Shown piece after piece: positions 44,927 through 54,819 of a DNA stretch of 64,000 nt. The position numbers were made by a program, and so were the translations under genes. Position 1 is the first letter of the stretch. The number at the start of each line of letters is the position of its first letter. The stretch lies in NCBI GenBank assembly GCA_963780345.1, contig CAWABU010000006.1, forward strand, positions 310,001 through 374,000. The letters are read 5' to 3'. The notes under the pieces were generated by a model. It was not told the DNA's origin. It searched no databases and worked only from the letters and a program-made list of their open reading frames with translations. The stretch is from PALSA-693 sp963780345 (GTDB taxonomy: Bacteria > Actinomycetota > Acidimicrobiia > Acidimicrobiales > Palsa-688).

Positions 44927-46926
44927 GCGGGGCCGGGCCGTACCGGGAGTTGTTCAGGCCGTTGCAGGTGGGTCCGTTGACCCTGGCCAACCGGATCGTG
45001 TTCTCCGCCCACCTGACCAACTACGCCACCGAGGACGGCCGGCCGAGCGAGCAGCACGCCGCGTATTACGCGGCCCGCGCCGCCGGTGGGGCCGGCCTGA
45101 TCATCACCGAGGAGCATTCGACCCACGTCACCGACTGGCCGTACGAGAAACTCATCCACGGCTTCCACCCCGAGGTCATCCCCGGGTATCGCCGCATCAC
45201 CGATGCGGTACACCGCCACGGGGTGCCGATCCTGGCCCAGATCAACCACAACGGCGGGCAGGCGTCGAGCATGTACACCCGCCTCCCGGTCTGGGCGCCG
45301 AGCCCGGTGCCGGATCCGCTCTTCCGGGAGGTGCCCAAAGCAGTCGAACCGCACGAGATCGACGCCATCGTCGCCGGCTACGCCCGGGTGGCCGAGCACT
45401 GCATGGCGGGCGGGTTCGACGGCGTGGAGCTGCAGTGTTCGCATTCGTCGATCGTGCGGGGCTTCCTGTCCCCCGCTACCAACCAGCGCACCGACGGCTA
45501 TGGCGGTGGCCTGGCCCAGCGGGCCCGGCTGCTGCTGGAGCTGGTCTCGGCGGTCCGGGAGGCCATCGGGACCGGCGCCGCCCTCGGGGTGCGCCTCTGT
45601 GGGGACGAGCTGATCGAGGGGGGCACGACCATCGAGGACGCGGTGGAGGTGGCCCGCATGGTCGAGGCCAGCGGCCAGGTCGACTACATCAACACGTCGA
45701 TCGGGGTGGCGACGGCCACCCTGTACATGATCGAGGCGAGCATGCAGGTGCCGCCGGGGTACGCCATGTTCATCCCGAGTGCCATCCGCCAGGCCGTCCG
45801 CCTCCCGGTGGTGGGAGTGGGCCGGTTCAAGGATCCCTTGCAGGCGGACCGGGCGCTGCAGGCCGGCCTGTGCGACCTGGTCGGGGTGGTCCGCGGTCAG
45901 ATCGCCGATGCCGATTTCGCGGCCAAGGCCCGGTCCGGTCACGGCGCCGACATCCGTACCTGCCTGTCGTGCAACCAGGAGTGCGTGGGCCGGATGGGGC
46001 TCAACCGGTGGCTGGGGTGTATCGAGAATCCTCTGACCGGGCGGGAGGCGGTGGTCGCGGTGTCGCCGTCGGAAGGGTCGCGCCGGCGAGGCCCCGAACT
46101 CCGAGGCCGTAGGCCGCTGCGGGTCGCCGTGGTCGGAGGCGGACCGGGCGGGCTGCAGGCCGCGGTCACGGCCACCGAGCGCGGTCACCAGGTCGTGCTC
46201 TTCGAGCGGGCCGACCGCCTGGGCGGTCAGGTGCCGCTGGCGGCCAGCGTGCCCAGCCGGGCCGAGTTCCTGGACCTCACCCGCAACCTGACCGCCCAGG
46301 CTCATCGCCTGGCCATCGACGTCCGCACCAACACCCTGGCCGAGGCCGCCATCATCCGGGCGGCCCGGCCGGATGCGGTGATCCTCGCCACCGGGGCCAG
46401 GCCTGCCCCGCCGTGGTGGGCGGGGGGCCTGCCCCGGGTGGTCGACGTCCGGGACGTACTGGAAGGCCGGGCTTCGCCGAGCGGGCGGGTGGTGCTGGTC
46501 GACGAGCTGGGGTTTCATCAGGCCACCTCGGTGGCGGAGCTGCTGGCCGACCGGGGCTGCGAGGTGGAGATCGTGACCAACGGGATGGTGGTCGGTCAGG
46601 ATCTGGGGATCACCCTGGACCTCGAGACCTGGAATGTGCGGGCCCGCGCCAAGGGCATTCGTCAGGCCACCGACCTGGTCCCGCTCGGCGCGGCCGAACA
46701 GGACGGCGGCGCGGTCCTTTTGCACCTTCAGCACCACCCGACGGGCGAGGACCGCGACCGGTTGTGCGACTGGGTGGTGTGTTCACTCCACCAGCAGCCG
46801 GACGACGCCCTGTGGTACGAGCTGGCGGACGCCGAGTTCCCGGTTCATCGCGTCGGCGACTGCCTGGCTCCTCGCCGGGCCCAGGCGGCAGTGATCGAGG
46901 GGCACCGGGTGGCGGCGGCCCTGTGA
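44923..46926 (+). CDS. OYE/FAD fusion oxidoreductase, mycofactocin FadH/OYE type (copy 2)
   Basis: This 667-residue homologue of the preceding gene has an intact barrel. Visible parts are FSAHLTNYATEDGRPSEQHA, the substrate-region LAQINHNGGQASSMYTRLPV, the LQCSHSSIVRGFLSPATNQR motif, the Fe-S cysteines in RTCLSCNQECVGRMG plus CIENP, and the FAD domain with VAVVGGGPGGLQAAV. It strongly resembles proteins annotated as mycofactocin system FadH/OYE family oxidoreductase 2. It would oxidise or reduce a small substrate and pass electrons to the Etf encoded downstream. The GTG at 44923 overlaps copy 1, and the stop overlaps etfA (GTGA). Confidence 0.85.
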   Translation: MSGAGPYRELFRPLQVGPLTLANRIVFSAHLTNYATEDGRPSEQHAAYYAARAAGGAGLIITEEHSTHVTDWPYEKLIHGFHPEVIPGYRRITDAVHRHGVPILAQINHNGGQASSMYTRLPVWAPSPVPDPLFREVPKAVEPHEIDAIVAGYARVAEHCMAGGFDGVELQCSHSSIVRGFLSPATNQRTDGYGGGLAQRARLLLELVSAVREAIGTGAALGVRLCGDELIEGGTTIEDAVEVARMVEASGQVDYINTSIGVATATLYMIEASMQVPPGYAMFIPSAIRQAVRLPVVGVGRFKDPLQADRALQAGLCDLVGVVRGQIADADFAAKARSGHGADIRTCLSCNQECVGRMGLNRWLGCIENPLTGREAVVAVSPSEGSRRRGPELRGRRPLRVAVVGGGPGGLQAAVTATERGHQVVLFERADRLGGQVPLAASVPSRAEFLDLTRNLTAQAHRLAIDVRTNTLAEAAIIRAARPDAVILATGARPAPPWWAGGLPRVVDVRDVLEGRASPSGRVVLVDELGFHQATSVAELLADRGCEVEIVTNGMVVGQDLGITLDLETWNVRARAKGIRQATDLVPLGAAEQDGGAVLLHLQHHPTGEDRDRLCDWVVCSLHQQPDDALWYELADAEFPVHRVGDCLAPRRAQAAVIEGHRVAAAL

Positions 46927-47977
46927 CGGTCGGAGAAGAGCTCGGGCCCGTCGTGGCGCTGGTGGTGGCCCGGGGCGGCCGGCTGCCGGCGGGCGCGGAC
47001 GAGACGGTCGCAGAGGCGGGGGGCCGGGCCCTGGTGGTCGGCTCCGGCCCGGAGGACGCGGCGGCCGCTCTGATCGGCGCCAGCCGGGCCTGGTGGGCGC
47101 CCACCGAGGCGGAACCGGGCCCGCTCGCCCACCGCCTGGCACCTGTTCTCGACCAGGTGCCGCTGGTGCTCCTGCCGGCCTCTCCGGATGGACGGGACCT
47201 GGCGCCCCGGCTGGCCGCCACGCTCGACCGACCGCTGCTGGCCGGCGCGGTGCAGGTGCAGTGGGCGGACGGCCGGGTGCGAGCCGATCTCCTGCGGGTC
47301 GACGGTCGGGTGGTGGTACCCGTGGAAGGGCCCCTACCGGCGATCGCCACCCTGATGCCCGGCGTCCGGTCGCCCGGTTCAGCCGTGGACGGAGTCCGGG
47401 TGACGCGGCTCGAACTCGCCGGCGGCCGGTTGGGCCCGGGCCCGGGTCCGGCCCCGGACGCAGCTGCCGGTCCGCACCCCTCCGGGACGGAGGTGCTCGA
47501 CCTGATCGAGCCGGACCCGGCGACCATGGATCTCGCCGACGCCACCCGGGTGCTCGGCGGCGGCGCCGGGCTGGTGCGGTCGGGGTGCGACCGACGACGA
47601 GGCGCGGGCGGTCTTCGCCGGCCTGACCCGGGTGGCCGCGGCGCTCGGCGCGTCCGCGGGCGCCACCCGGGTGGTCACCGACGCCGGCTGGATCGGCGCC
47701 GAGCGCCAGATCGGCACCACCGGCGTGAGCATCGACCCTGACCTCTACGTCGCGTTCGGTGTCTCGGGCGCCACTCAGCACACGAGCGGCCTCGGCACCC
47801 CTCGCCACATCGTCAGCGTCAACACGGACCCGTCCTGCCCCATGACCGCCATGGCCAATCTGGGCCTGATTTGCGACGCCGGCGGCGTGCTCCTGCCGGC
47901 TCGGCGAACGGTTGGGGCTGGCGGCGGAATCGGCGCCACCCGACAGATCGGCCGCAACGGGAGGGCTCGGTGGCTGA
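46923..47977 (+). pseudogene. etfA: Electron transfer flavoprotein alpha subunit, two +1 frameshifts
   Basis: This is an EtfA/FixB-type protein, probably the mycofactocin-associated form. The N-terminal half (LGPVVALVVARGGRLPAGAD to LLAGAVQVQW) and the C-terminal FAD domain (RVVTDAGWIGAERQIGTTGV, YVAFGVSGATQHTSG) are both present but in different frames. An extra base near 47583 (TCGGGGTG) and another near 47896 restore one continuous frame that ends LGERLGLAAESAPPDRSAAT plus a few residues. The TGA at 47977 overlaps the fixC start. EtfA with EtfB carries electrons through FAD. Conserved motifs on both sides suggest sequencing errors rather than decay. Confidence 0.85.
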
Positions 47978-49245
47978 ACCTGTCGATGCGGTGGTGGTCG
48001 GGGCCGGGCCGGCGGGGTCAGCCGCGGCTCTCGCCCTGGCCCGGGCCGGCCGCTCGGTCATCCTGCTCGAGCGCGGCCCCTTCCCCGGCTCCAAAAACGT
48101 GTATGGCGGGGTGGTCTACGCCCGGGTGCTCGACGACGTCCTGCCCTGCTGGTGGGAGCGCGTGCCCGTCCAGCGCTGGGTGGTGCGTCGGGCCACCATG
48201 GTGATGACCCCGACCCAGGCCCTGAGCCTCGACCTGCGCACCCAGGCGTGGGGACGGCCTCCCTACAACGGGATGACGACCTACCGGGCCGACTTCGACA
48301 ACTGGTTGGCGGGCGAAGCGGTGGCCGCCGGGGCCCGGCTGGTGACCTCGACGGTGGCCACCGGGCTCCAGCGAGACCGCGGCCGGGCGAGTCACCGGCG
48401 TCCGGACCGATCGCCCGGACGGAGACCTCGAAGCCCGGATGGTCATCGCCTGCGATGGTGTCAACTCCTTCCTCGCCAGGGAGGCGGGCCTGGCGGCCCC
48501 GGCCGACGCCGCCCACTACACCCTCGGGGTCAAAGAGGTGCTGGCCCTTCCCTCCGAGGTCATCGAGGAGCGCTTCGGGCTGGCCCCGGGCGAGGGACTC
48601 GACATCGAGGCGGTCGGGTGCACGCGTGGCATCCCCGGCGGCGGCTTCCTCTACACCAACCGCGACACCGTCAGCCTGGGGGTCGTGGTCTCGGTGACCG
48701 GGCTGGCGGCCTCCGGCGTGCGGCCCGAGGAGCTCATCGCCGATTTCAAGGCCCACCCGGCCATCGCCCCCTGGATCAAGGGGGCGACCCTTCAGGAGTA
48801 CAGCGCCCACCTCATCCCCGAGGGTGGCTACGACGCCATGCCCACCCTGGCCGGTGACGGCCTGCTGGTAGCGGGCGACGCGGCGGGGATGACCCTGGCG
48901 ACGGGGCTCTGGCTGGAAGGGGTGAACTTCGCCATCGGCTCCGGGCTCGCCGCCGGGCAGGCCGCGGCGGCGGCCATCGTCTCGGACGACGTGACGACGG
49001 CCGGTCTGGCGTCGTACCGGCGAGCCCTCGAGGGCAACTTCGTGCTCCAGGACCACCGCCGCTTGCGGGCCGCCCCGCACCTGATCCTCTCGGAGCGGAT
49101 GCAGCGGGACTACCCCCAGCTGATGTGTGACCTGGTCGAGCAGGTGTACACGGTGACCAACCCGGATCCCAAGCCGGGTCTGGCCCGTCTCTTCCGTGAC
49201 ACCGTCAGGGGGCACGGGGTGCGGTGGCGGCGACCTGGCCCGTGA
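47970..49245 (+). pseudogene. fixC: FixC-like FAD oxidoreductase, one +1 frameshift
   Basis: This is an electron-transfer-flavoprotein:quinone oxidoreductase of the FixC type. The GTG at 47970 begins VAEPVDAVVVGAGPAGSAAA, a normal FAD Rossmann motif. Then come LLERGPFPGSKNVYGGVVYA, typical of FixC, and in the second frame MVIACDGVNSFLAREAGL, GGGFLYTNRDTVSLGVVVSV and GDAAGMTLATGLWLEGVNFA. One extra base near 48372 joins the halves. FixC passes electrons from Etf to membrane quinone with FixX. The ATG-like start at 48439 only reads the second half. Confidence 0.88.
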
Positions 49246-49286
49246 TGGATTGGAGACGTTGAAGGTGTTCCGGTGATGGCGAAGGT

Positions 49287-49595
49287 GTGCCCGTGTTAGA
49301 GAGCCCCCGTTGGTCGGACGTGTCCTTCGAGGGGCGCATGAACACCATCGAATTCCGGGTCGGTGAGCGGGCCCACATCACCGTCGATTCAGACGTGTGC
49401 CGCTCGTGCACCACCAAGGCCTGCGTGACGGCGTGCCCGGCCAACCTGTTCGCCCCGACTGCGGACGGAGGAATCCTCTTCAACTACGAGCAGTGCTTCG
49501 AGTGCGGCACGTGCTATCTGGTCTGCAACTCGGAGGGGGCGTTGACCTGGTCCTATCCCGACGGGGGGCAGGGGGTGGTGTTCCGCCGTGGCTGA
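49287..49595 (+). CDS. fixX: FixX-like ferredoxin
   Basis: This 102-residue FixX-type ferredoxin has cysteine motifs CRSCTTKACVTACPANLF and ECGTCYLVCNSEGALTWSYP, enough for one or two Fe-S clusters as in the ETF-QO ferredoxin domain. It follows fixC by 41 bases; GTG starts at 49287 or 49293 are possible, and an internal ATG at 49338 is less likely. It would pass electrons between Etf/FixC and quinone. The stop overlaps the etfB start. Confidence 0.9.
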   Translation: MPVLESPRWSDVSFEGRMNTIEFRVGERAHITVDSDVCRSCTTKACVTACPANLFAPTADGGILFNYEQCFECGTCYLVCNSEGALTWSYPDGGQGVVFRRG

Positions 49596-50739
49596 GCCGG
49601 GCGAGGAATCGCCGCTCGGCGGCGGGGGCGGTGGTGGTGTCAGCGGTGCCGGTGGCGGCGGTGTCGGCGGGGGCCCTGGTGCTGGCGGCGGGGGCCTTGG
49701 TGCTGGCGGCGGGGGCGGGCGTGGTGTGGGGCCGGGGCCAGGGGCAGTACCGGGGCCAGGTGGCCGCACCCGGACGGTCGTGGCCTGTCTGGCCCCGGCC
49801 GACCTGCGGCCCGATGTCGACCCGCTCACGGGCGAAGTGGGCGTCGATCCCCGCTGGTCCGACCTGTCGGCGGCGGACGCCGCGGCGTTGGAGCACGCCC
49901 GGCGGGCGGCTGACGCCTGGGGTGGAAGGCTGGTCGTGGTGGCGGCGGGATCGGCCAGCGTCGAGGGCGCCTTGCGCCGGGCGGTGGCCCTCGGCGCGTC
50001 GGCTTGGCGCGTGCCCTGGGGCGCGGCGGATCCTGAGCCGCCGGGCCCCGCCGACCACCGCCGGACGGGGTTGCGCCCGCTCGACGGATCGACGCTGGCC
50101 GGCGACCAGATGGGGCTGGCCCGCCGCCTGGCCGCAGTGCTTTCGGGGCTCGGACCACCCGACCTGGTCGTCTGCGGCGACCGATCGGCGCTCGGCGGGA
50201 CCGGCGCCCTGCCCGCGCTGCTCGCCCACCACCTGGGCGCCGGCCAGGCCCTGGGATTGGTGTCGCTGGAGGTGCAGGGAGGCGGGCGCGGGGATACGGA
50301 CGCGGTCGTCGCCGAGCGCCGCCTCGACGGCGGCTGGCGGGAACGACTCCGGGTCAGCCTGCCCGTGGTCTGCTCGGTCGAGGCCGCCGGGGTCCAGTTG
50401 CGGCGGGCACCCCTGGCCGGGGCGCTGGATGCGGCCCACGCCCCGATCCCTGTCGCCGGTGGGCCGGCCGACGGGCCCGGCGCAGCCACTGGGGCGACGG
50501 TGGCGGCGGGTGGCTGGCATGTCGGTGCCCCCCGCCCCTACCGGCCCCGGACCAAGGTGGTGCCGGCGCCGCAGGGTTCGACGCGAGAGCGCCTTTTGGC
50601 CCTGACCGGCGCCCTGGCCGCCCACGACCCGCCCCGCCTGGTGGGTCCGATCGACGCCGATGGGGCCGTCGACGAGTTGCTCGAGTTCCTCGGCCGGCAC
50701 GGCTACCTCGACCGGTTTGGCGGAGGCGCCGGGCTGTGA
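49588..50739 (+). CDS. etfB: Electron transfer flavoprotein beta subunit with Gly-rich N-terminal extension
   Basis: This 383-residue EtfB/FixA-like protein has recognisable core parts: VVACLAPADLRPDVDPLTGE, WGGRLVVVAAGSASVEGALR, LSGLGPPDLVVCGDRSALGG and the C-terminal PYRPRTKVVPAPQGSTRERL. About 58 residues of almost pure Gly with Pro/Ala precede the core, encoded by a GC-rich simple-sequence tract (49615-49770). A normal EtfB begins at the VVACLAP strand, so either the true start is internal or the tail is a real addition. It partners the etfA product. The FixX-EtfB overlap favours the early GTG start. Confidence 0.82.
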   Translation: MAEPGEESPLGGGGGGGVSGAGGGGVGGGPGAGGGGLGAGGGGGRGVGPGPGAVPGPGGRTRTVVACLAPADLRPDVDPLTGEVGVDPRWSDLSAADAAALEHARRAADAWGGRLVVVAAGSASVEGALRRAVALGASAWRVPWGAADPEPPGPADHRRTGLRPLDGSTLAGDQMGLARRLAAVLSGLGPPDLVVCGDRSALGGTGALPALLAHHLGAGQALGLVSLEVQGGGRGDTDAVVAERRLDGGWRERLRVSLPVVCSVEAAGVQLRRAPLAGALDAAHAPIPVAGGPADGPGAATGATVAAGGWHVGAPRPYRPRTKVVPAPQGSTRERLLALTGALAAHDPPRLVGPIDADGAVDELLEFLGRHGYLDRFGGGAGL

Positions 50740-50828
50740 CGTTGGCCCGTGGCCGGTGGCCGGTGGCCGGTGGCGCCCCCGCGACGGTGAGGTGCTCCCC
50801 CCTGCCGCCCCTTCCAGGCCGGGGGCTG

Positions 50829-50962
50829 TACTGGCGCGAACCGTGCCCTAACCGGGTCCCAAGCAGCTTCACTGGCGCGAATTCTGCCCGGCTGAACCGT
50901 GGGGCGCGCCAGTAAAGGGCCGGGTGGCGTCCCGAAGGGCACGAATCGCGTCAGTAAAGGGC
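50829..50962. repeat. Four copies of an ACTGGCGCG element, two in each direction
   Basis: TACTGGCGCGAA-N2-GTGCCC lies at 50829-50848 and TCACTGGCGCGAATTCTGCC begins at 50869. The reverse-strand copies lie at 50902-50920 and 50941-50962; both contain CAGTAAAGGGC, the complement of GCCCTTTACTG. Two copies point each way. The intergenic space separates converging genes (etfB and the 69-residue gene), and I do not recognise the element. Confidence 0.75.
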
Positions 50963-50989
50963 GGCGCCGGCCCGGCCGGCACGCGCCCC

Positions 50990-51199
50990 CTAGTCCTCCC
51001 ACTCGCGGTCGTCCGGTTCGGCCAGGATGGCGGCGGCCCGCTCGACCGCCCGGCGGGCCCGGGTCAGCCGGCGCTCGTCGACAGGTAGTTCGACGCCGCC
51101 GGCGTCGATCGACTCCCGCAGGCGGTCGATGGCCAGGTCGGCCAGCTCCTCGGAAATCTGCAGCAGGCGACCGCGGATGTCCTCGAACTCACCGGCCAT
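50990..51199 (-). CDS. 69-residue helical acidic protein after glcF
   Basis: This small protein begins MAGEFEDIRGRLLQISEELA and continues with DLAIDRLRES, then an acidic end (EPDDREWED). It should be two helices with a short link, perhaps a helical hairpin. No family is recognised. The ATG at 51199 overlaps the glcF stop by 11 bases, so it is translationally linked to the glycolate-oxidase-like genes and is likely a real gene. Confidence 0.6.
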   Translation of the reverse strand: MAGEFEDIRGRLLQISEELADLAIDRLRESIDAGGVELPVDERRLTRARRAVERAAAILAEPDDREWED

Positions 51200-52393
51200 C
51201 GGCTGACTCGGATCCGGCGCCCGTCTCCAGGCCCGCAGCCTCGGCCACGATCTCCAGCGGATGCCGGACCGGCACGCCGGCGCCGGCCAGCCACAGACGC
51301 GCAGCCCGGGTTGGCGCTGGCCACCACGTCCGGGGCGGTGGCGGCGATGACCGCCAGCTTCTGGGTCCGGATTCGACCGGCGAGATCGGGCTGTAGGGCG
51401 CTGTAGGCGCCGCCGGCGCCGCAGCAGCGGCCGTCGTCGTCGAGCTCGAGGAGGTCTCGCCGTAGGGGGCGAGCACCACCCGGACCGCGCGCTTCGCTGT
51501 GCTGCACGTGGCGCAAATGGCAGGGGTCCTGGACCGCGATCGCGACGTCGAGGAGCATCGGCCATCGGTGCGGGCAGGCGCTCGGCTCGCTCGGCCAGCC
51601 ACTCCGTGGATGTCCATCACCCGGGCCGAGAAGCGCTCCGCCTCCCTCGTCCCGAGCAGGTGGCCGTAGTCCTTGCAGGGCGGCGCCGCAGCCGGCCGAG
51701 TCGACCAGGATGGGCGCCGACCCGGGGAAGGCGCGCATGACCCGCCGGGCCAGCCGGGCGGCGTCGGCACGCAGCCCGGCATGGACGTGCAGGGCCCCGC
51801 AGCAGGCCGCCGCCGGGTCCGGGCAGGGCGACGCCGGCGCCGCAGGCGCCGAGCAGGGCGATGGCGGCCCGGTGGATGTCGCGCTGCCAGGCGTCCATCA
51901 CGCAGCCGGTAAACAGCCAGACGTCATCGCCGGTCGCCACCAGCGGGGCTTGCCGCCAGGGCAGCGGGGGGAGCGCCAGGCGGCGGGCGAGCGGCCCGGG
52001 CACCAGCCGGGCCCGTTGGGCGAGGGCGCCGGCCCTGGTCAGGCCGACGAGGACCCGGTGATGACCGAGCAGGCGGTAGGCGGCCCGCTGCCAGGGCGGG
52101 ACGGAGGTCGGCGGCCAGCCGTTCTCTCGCCCCCTCCATCAGCCGCCCGAAGCGCACCGACGCCGGGCAGGCGGTCTCGCAGGCCCGGCATTGCACGCAG
52201 GTCTGCATCAGCCGGTCGAAGGTGGCGTCGACCGGTGCCCCGGCCATCACGCCCGCGGATGGCCGCGATGCGGCCCCGCGGGGACAGGCCTTCCTCGCCG
52301 GTCACCCGGTAGGTCGGGCAGTGGGCCAGGCACAGACCGCACGACACGCAGGCGGCCAGCTCGTCGGGGTCGACGCGGCAGCGGCGTGGTCAC
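51189..52393 (-). pseudogene. glcF: Glycolate oxidase iron-sulfur subunit GlcF, about nine frameshifts
   Basis: Pieces in successive frames read as one GlcF. The first Fe-S motif is VSCGLCLAHCPTYRVTG and the second TCVQCRACETACPASVRFG. Then follow VWLFTGCVMDAWQRDIHRAA, the CCG motifs ACCGALHVHAGL and DSAGCGAAL, then VQDPCHLRHVQ and ELDDDGRCCGAGGAYS. Frame changes fall near 52383, 52262, 52098, 51835, 51675, 51610 and at several later points, most of them one extra base. GlcF passes electrons from glycolate or D-lactate oxidation to the respiratory chain. The GTG at 52393 overlaps the glcE stop. Errors in the sequence are more likely than decay, since every motif survives. Confidence 0.8.
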
Positions 52394-53361
52394 AGCCATT
52401 CCTTACCTCCCTGCCGCCGGCCAGGACGCATCGGCCCGGATTGAGCCGGCCAGCCGGGTCGAACCGCTCCTTGATGGCGTGGTGCAAGTCGACGAGCTTC
52501 TGCGCCGGGGCGGGCGGGGCCGGCATCCGGGCGGCCGCTGGCGCGGTGCAGTGCACGACCCCAACGCCAACCTCGGCCAGCCAGCCCCCGCCGGCTCCGA
52601 GCTCCCGGGGGAGAGACCGCAGTGCCCCCGGCGGCCGCGACCGCCGTACCGGCACCGGGTCCGGCGGGCGGGCCATCCACCCGGTGGAACGCCGGTCCGA
52701 GCACGGCGTCCGCCTGGCCCGTGCACGTCGGCCGCGTAGCCGGCCAGGCCGACCCAGGTCCGGGTCCCGTCCCAGAGCACCGACAAGGGCCGGTACAGGG
52801 CGTCGGCCAGGGCGAAGGGGTCGACGCCTTCGGCGGCCCACCAGGCTTCCACTTCGGCCCGGGGCCGGCAGCGCAGGACCACCTCCGCCGAGGAGGGCCG
52901 AGCGTGCCGAGCGAGCCGACGAGCAGCCGGCAGAGGTCGAAGCCGGTGACGTTCTTGACCAGCGGCGCCCCCGATCGGATGAGCTCGCCCCGGGCGCTGA
53001 CGGCAGTGATCTCCAGAACGGCGTCCCGCAGCGGCCCGAGCGCCGAGGCGCCGGTAGCCGCTGCGGCCGACGGCCAGAATCCCGCCCGACCGTGGCGCGG
53101 GTCGGGGTCATCGGCCTCGAGGGCGACGTCCTGGCCGCCGGCGTGGCCGGTGGCCCGCAGCTCCTCGAGGGTGGTGCCCGCCCGCACCCTGACGATCATC
53201 TCGGCCGGTTCGTGGGCCACCACCCCGGCCGGGGCGGCCACCTCCCGGACGTCCGGCGGCGCCGCCCCGCCGACGTCCCACTGGGTGCGGCCGCCGACCA
53301 CTCGCACCGGTCCTGATCGATCCGACGTGGGCTGGCGAAGTTCTCGAGCGCGGTCGCTCAC
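52390..53361 (-). pseudogene. glcE: Glycolate oxidase FAD-binding subunit GlcE, several frameshifts
   Basis: This is a GlcE-type FAD-binding protein. VVAHEPAEMIVRVRAGTTLE and the LVKNVTGFDLCRLLVGSLGT motif are typical. Then in another frame comes VLRCRPRAEVEAWWAAEGVD, and the end reads LHHAIKERFDPAGRLNPGRC. Frame changes are visible around 53045-53100, 52895, 52735 and 52625. The GTG at 53361 overlaps the glcD stop, and the TGA at 52390 overlaps the glcF GTG. A continuous 841-codon frame crosses from glcD into glcE, but I read it as an artefact of the frameshifts, not a natural fusion. Confidence 0.78.
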
Positions 53362-54819
53362 ACCCAGGCCCCGGCGTGGCAGTTCGGCCAGGTCCCCGCA
53401 ACCGGAGCCGCCCCGGGGCAGGACCTTCTCAGGGTTGCACTGTCCGTCTGGATCGAAGGCGTCGCGCAGCCACTTCTGGGCCTCGAGGTCGGCCGGCGAG
53501 AACACCAGGGGCATGGCGTCGCGTTTTTCCAGGCCGATGCCGTGCTCCCCGGACAGGGTGCCGCCGGCAGCCACGCACGCTTCGACGATGTCCTCGCCGG
53601 CGGCGTGGACCCGCTCCAGCACCCCGGGCTTCCGGCGGTCGAAGACGATGAGCGGGTGGAGGTTGCCGTCACCGGCGTGGAACACGTTGCCGAGGATCAG
53701 CTCGTGCCGGGCCGCGATGGCGTTGACCTCGTCGAGCACCTCGACCAGGCGGGTGCGGGGCACCACGCAGTCGTGCAGGTAGTAGTTGGGGGCGATCCGG
53801 GCGACGGCGCCGAAGGCGGACTTGCGGCCCTTCCACCACAGGGCCCGCTCGGCCGGGCCCGCCGGCCACCCGCACCGTGCCGGCGCCTGATGGGCGAGGA
53901 GGACGTCGCGAACCCGGCGCGGTCTGCTCGCTCGACGCCGGCGGGGAGGCCGTCCACCTCGACCAGCAGGATCGCGGCGGCGTCGGTTGGAAAGCCGGCG
54001 TGCACGTAGGCCTCCACCACCTCGACGATCACCGCGTCCATCATCTCCAGGGCGGCCGGGATGATTCCGGCCGCGATGATGCCGGTCACGGCGGCGGCGG
54101 CGTCGCCGAGATCCGAGAAATCGGCCAGCAGGGTGGCCACGGTCGGAGGGAGCGGGGTCAGCCGGACGGCGATGCGGGTGGCGATGCCCATGGTGCCCTC
54201 GCTGCCGACGAAGGCGCCTCGCAGGTCGAGCCCGTCGGGCTCGGGATCGAGGCCGCCGAGCACGGTCGACCTCGCCGTCGGGGAGGACTACCTCGACGGC
54301 GAGGATATGGGCGCTGGTGACGCCGTAGAGGAGGCAGTGCGGACCGCCGGAGTTGTTGGCCAGGTTGCCGCCGATCGAGCACGACTGCTGGCTGGACGGG
54401 TCGGGGGCGAAATGCAGCCCGTAGGGGGCGACGGCCCGGGACAGGTCAAGGTTGAGGACACCGGGCTGGACCCAGGCCAGCCGCTGGTCGGGGTCGACCT
54501 CGAGGATCCGGTTCATCTTCGTGGTCACGATCACCACTGGCGGGACTTCGCCCGCCGGGGTGGCGCCGCCCGATAGTCCGGTGCCCGAGCCCCGGGGAAG
54601 GAAGGGGCGGCCATGATCGCGGCAGACTCGCACCGCCGCTGCCACCTCCGCGGTCGTGGTGGGAAAGCACACGACCGCTGCCTCGCCGGTGATCATCGAG
54701 GCGTCCCGGGCGTAGAGGTGCAGCTCGGTCGCTTCGGCGTGCACCCGGTCCGAGCCGACGGCGTCCCTGAGGTCCCGGATGAGTGCCGCCGTCACGTCGG
54801 TGGAGGTGGGGGTTGTCAT
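53358..54819 (-). pseudogene. glcD: Glycolate/D-lactate oxidase subunit GlcD, two or more frameshifts
   Basis: This FAD-linked oxidase of the VAO family (GlcD) begins at the ATG at 54819. The FAD-binding motif PFLPRGSGTGLSGGATP and CSIGGNLANNSGGPHCLLYG lie in the first frame, the region LRGAFVGSEGTMGIATRIAV in the second. NYYLHDCVVPRTRLVEVLDE, HAGDGNLHPLIVFDRRKPG and GEHGIGLEKRD are back in the first. An extra base near 54264 and a missing base near 53915 explain the change. It oxidises glycolate or D-lactate. The start overlaps the S33 peptidase stop (ATGA), tying it to that gene. Confidence 0.85.
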
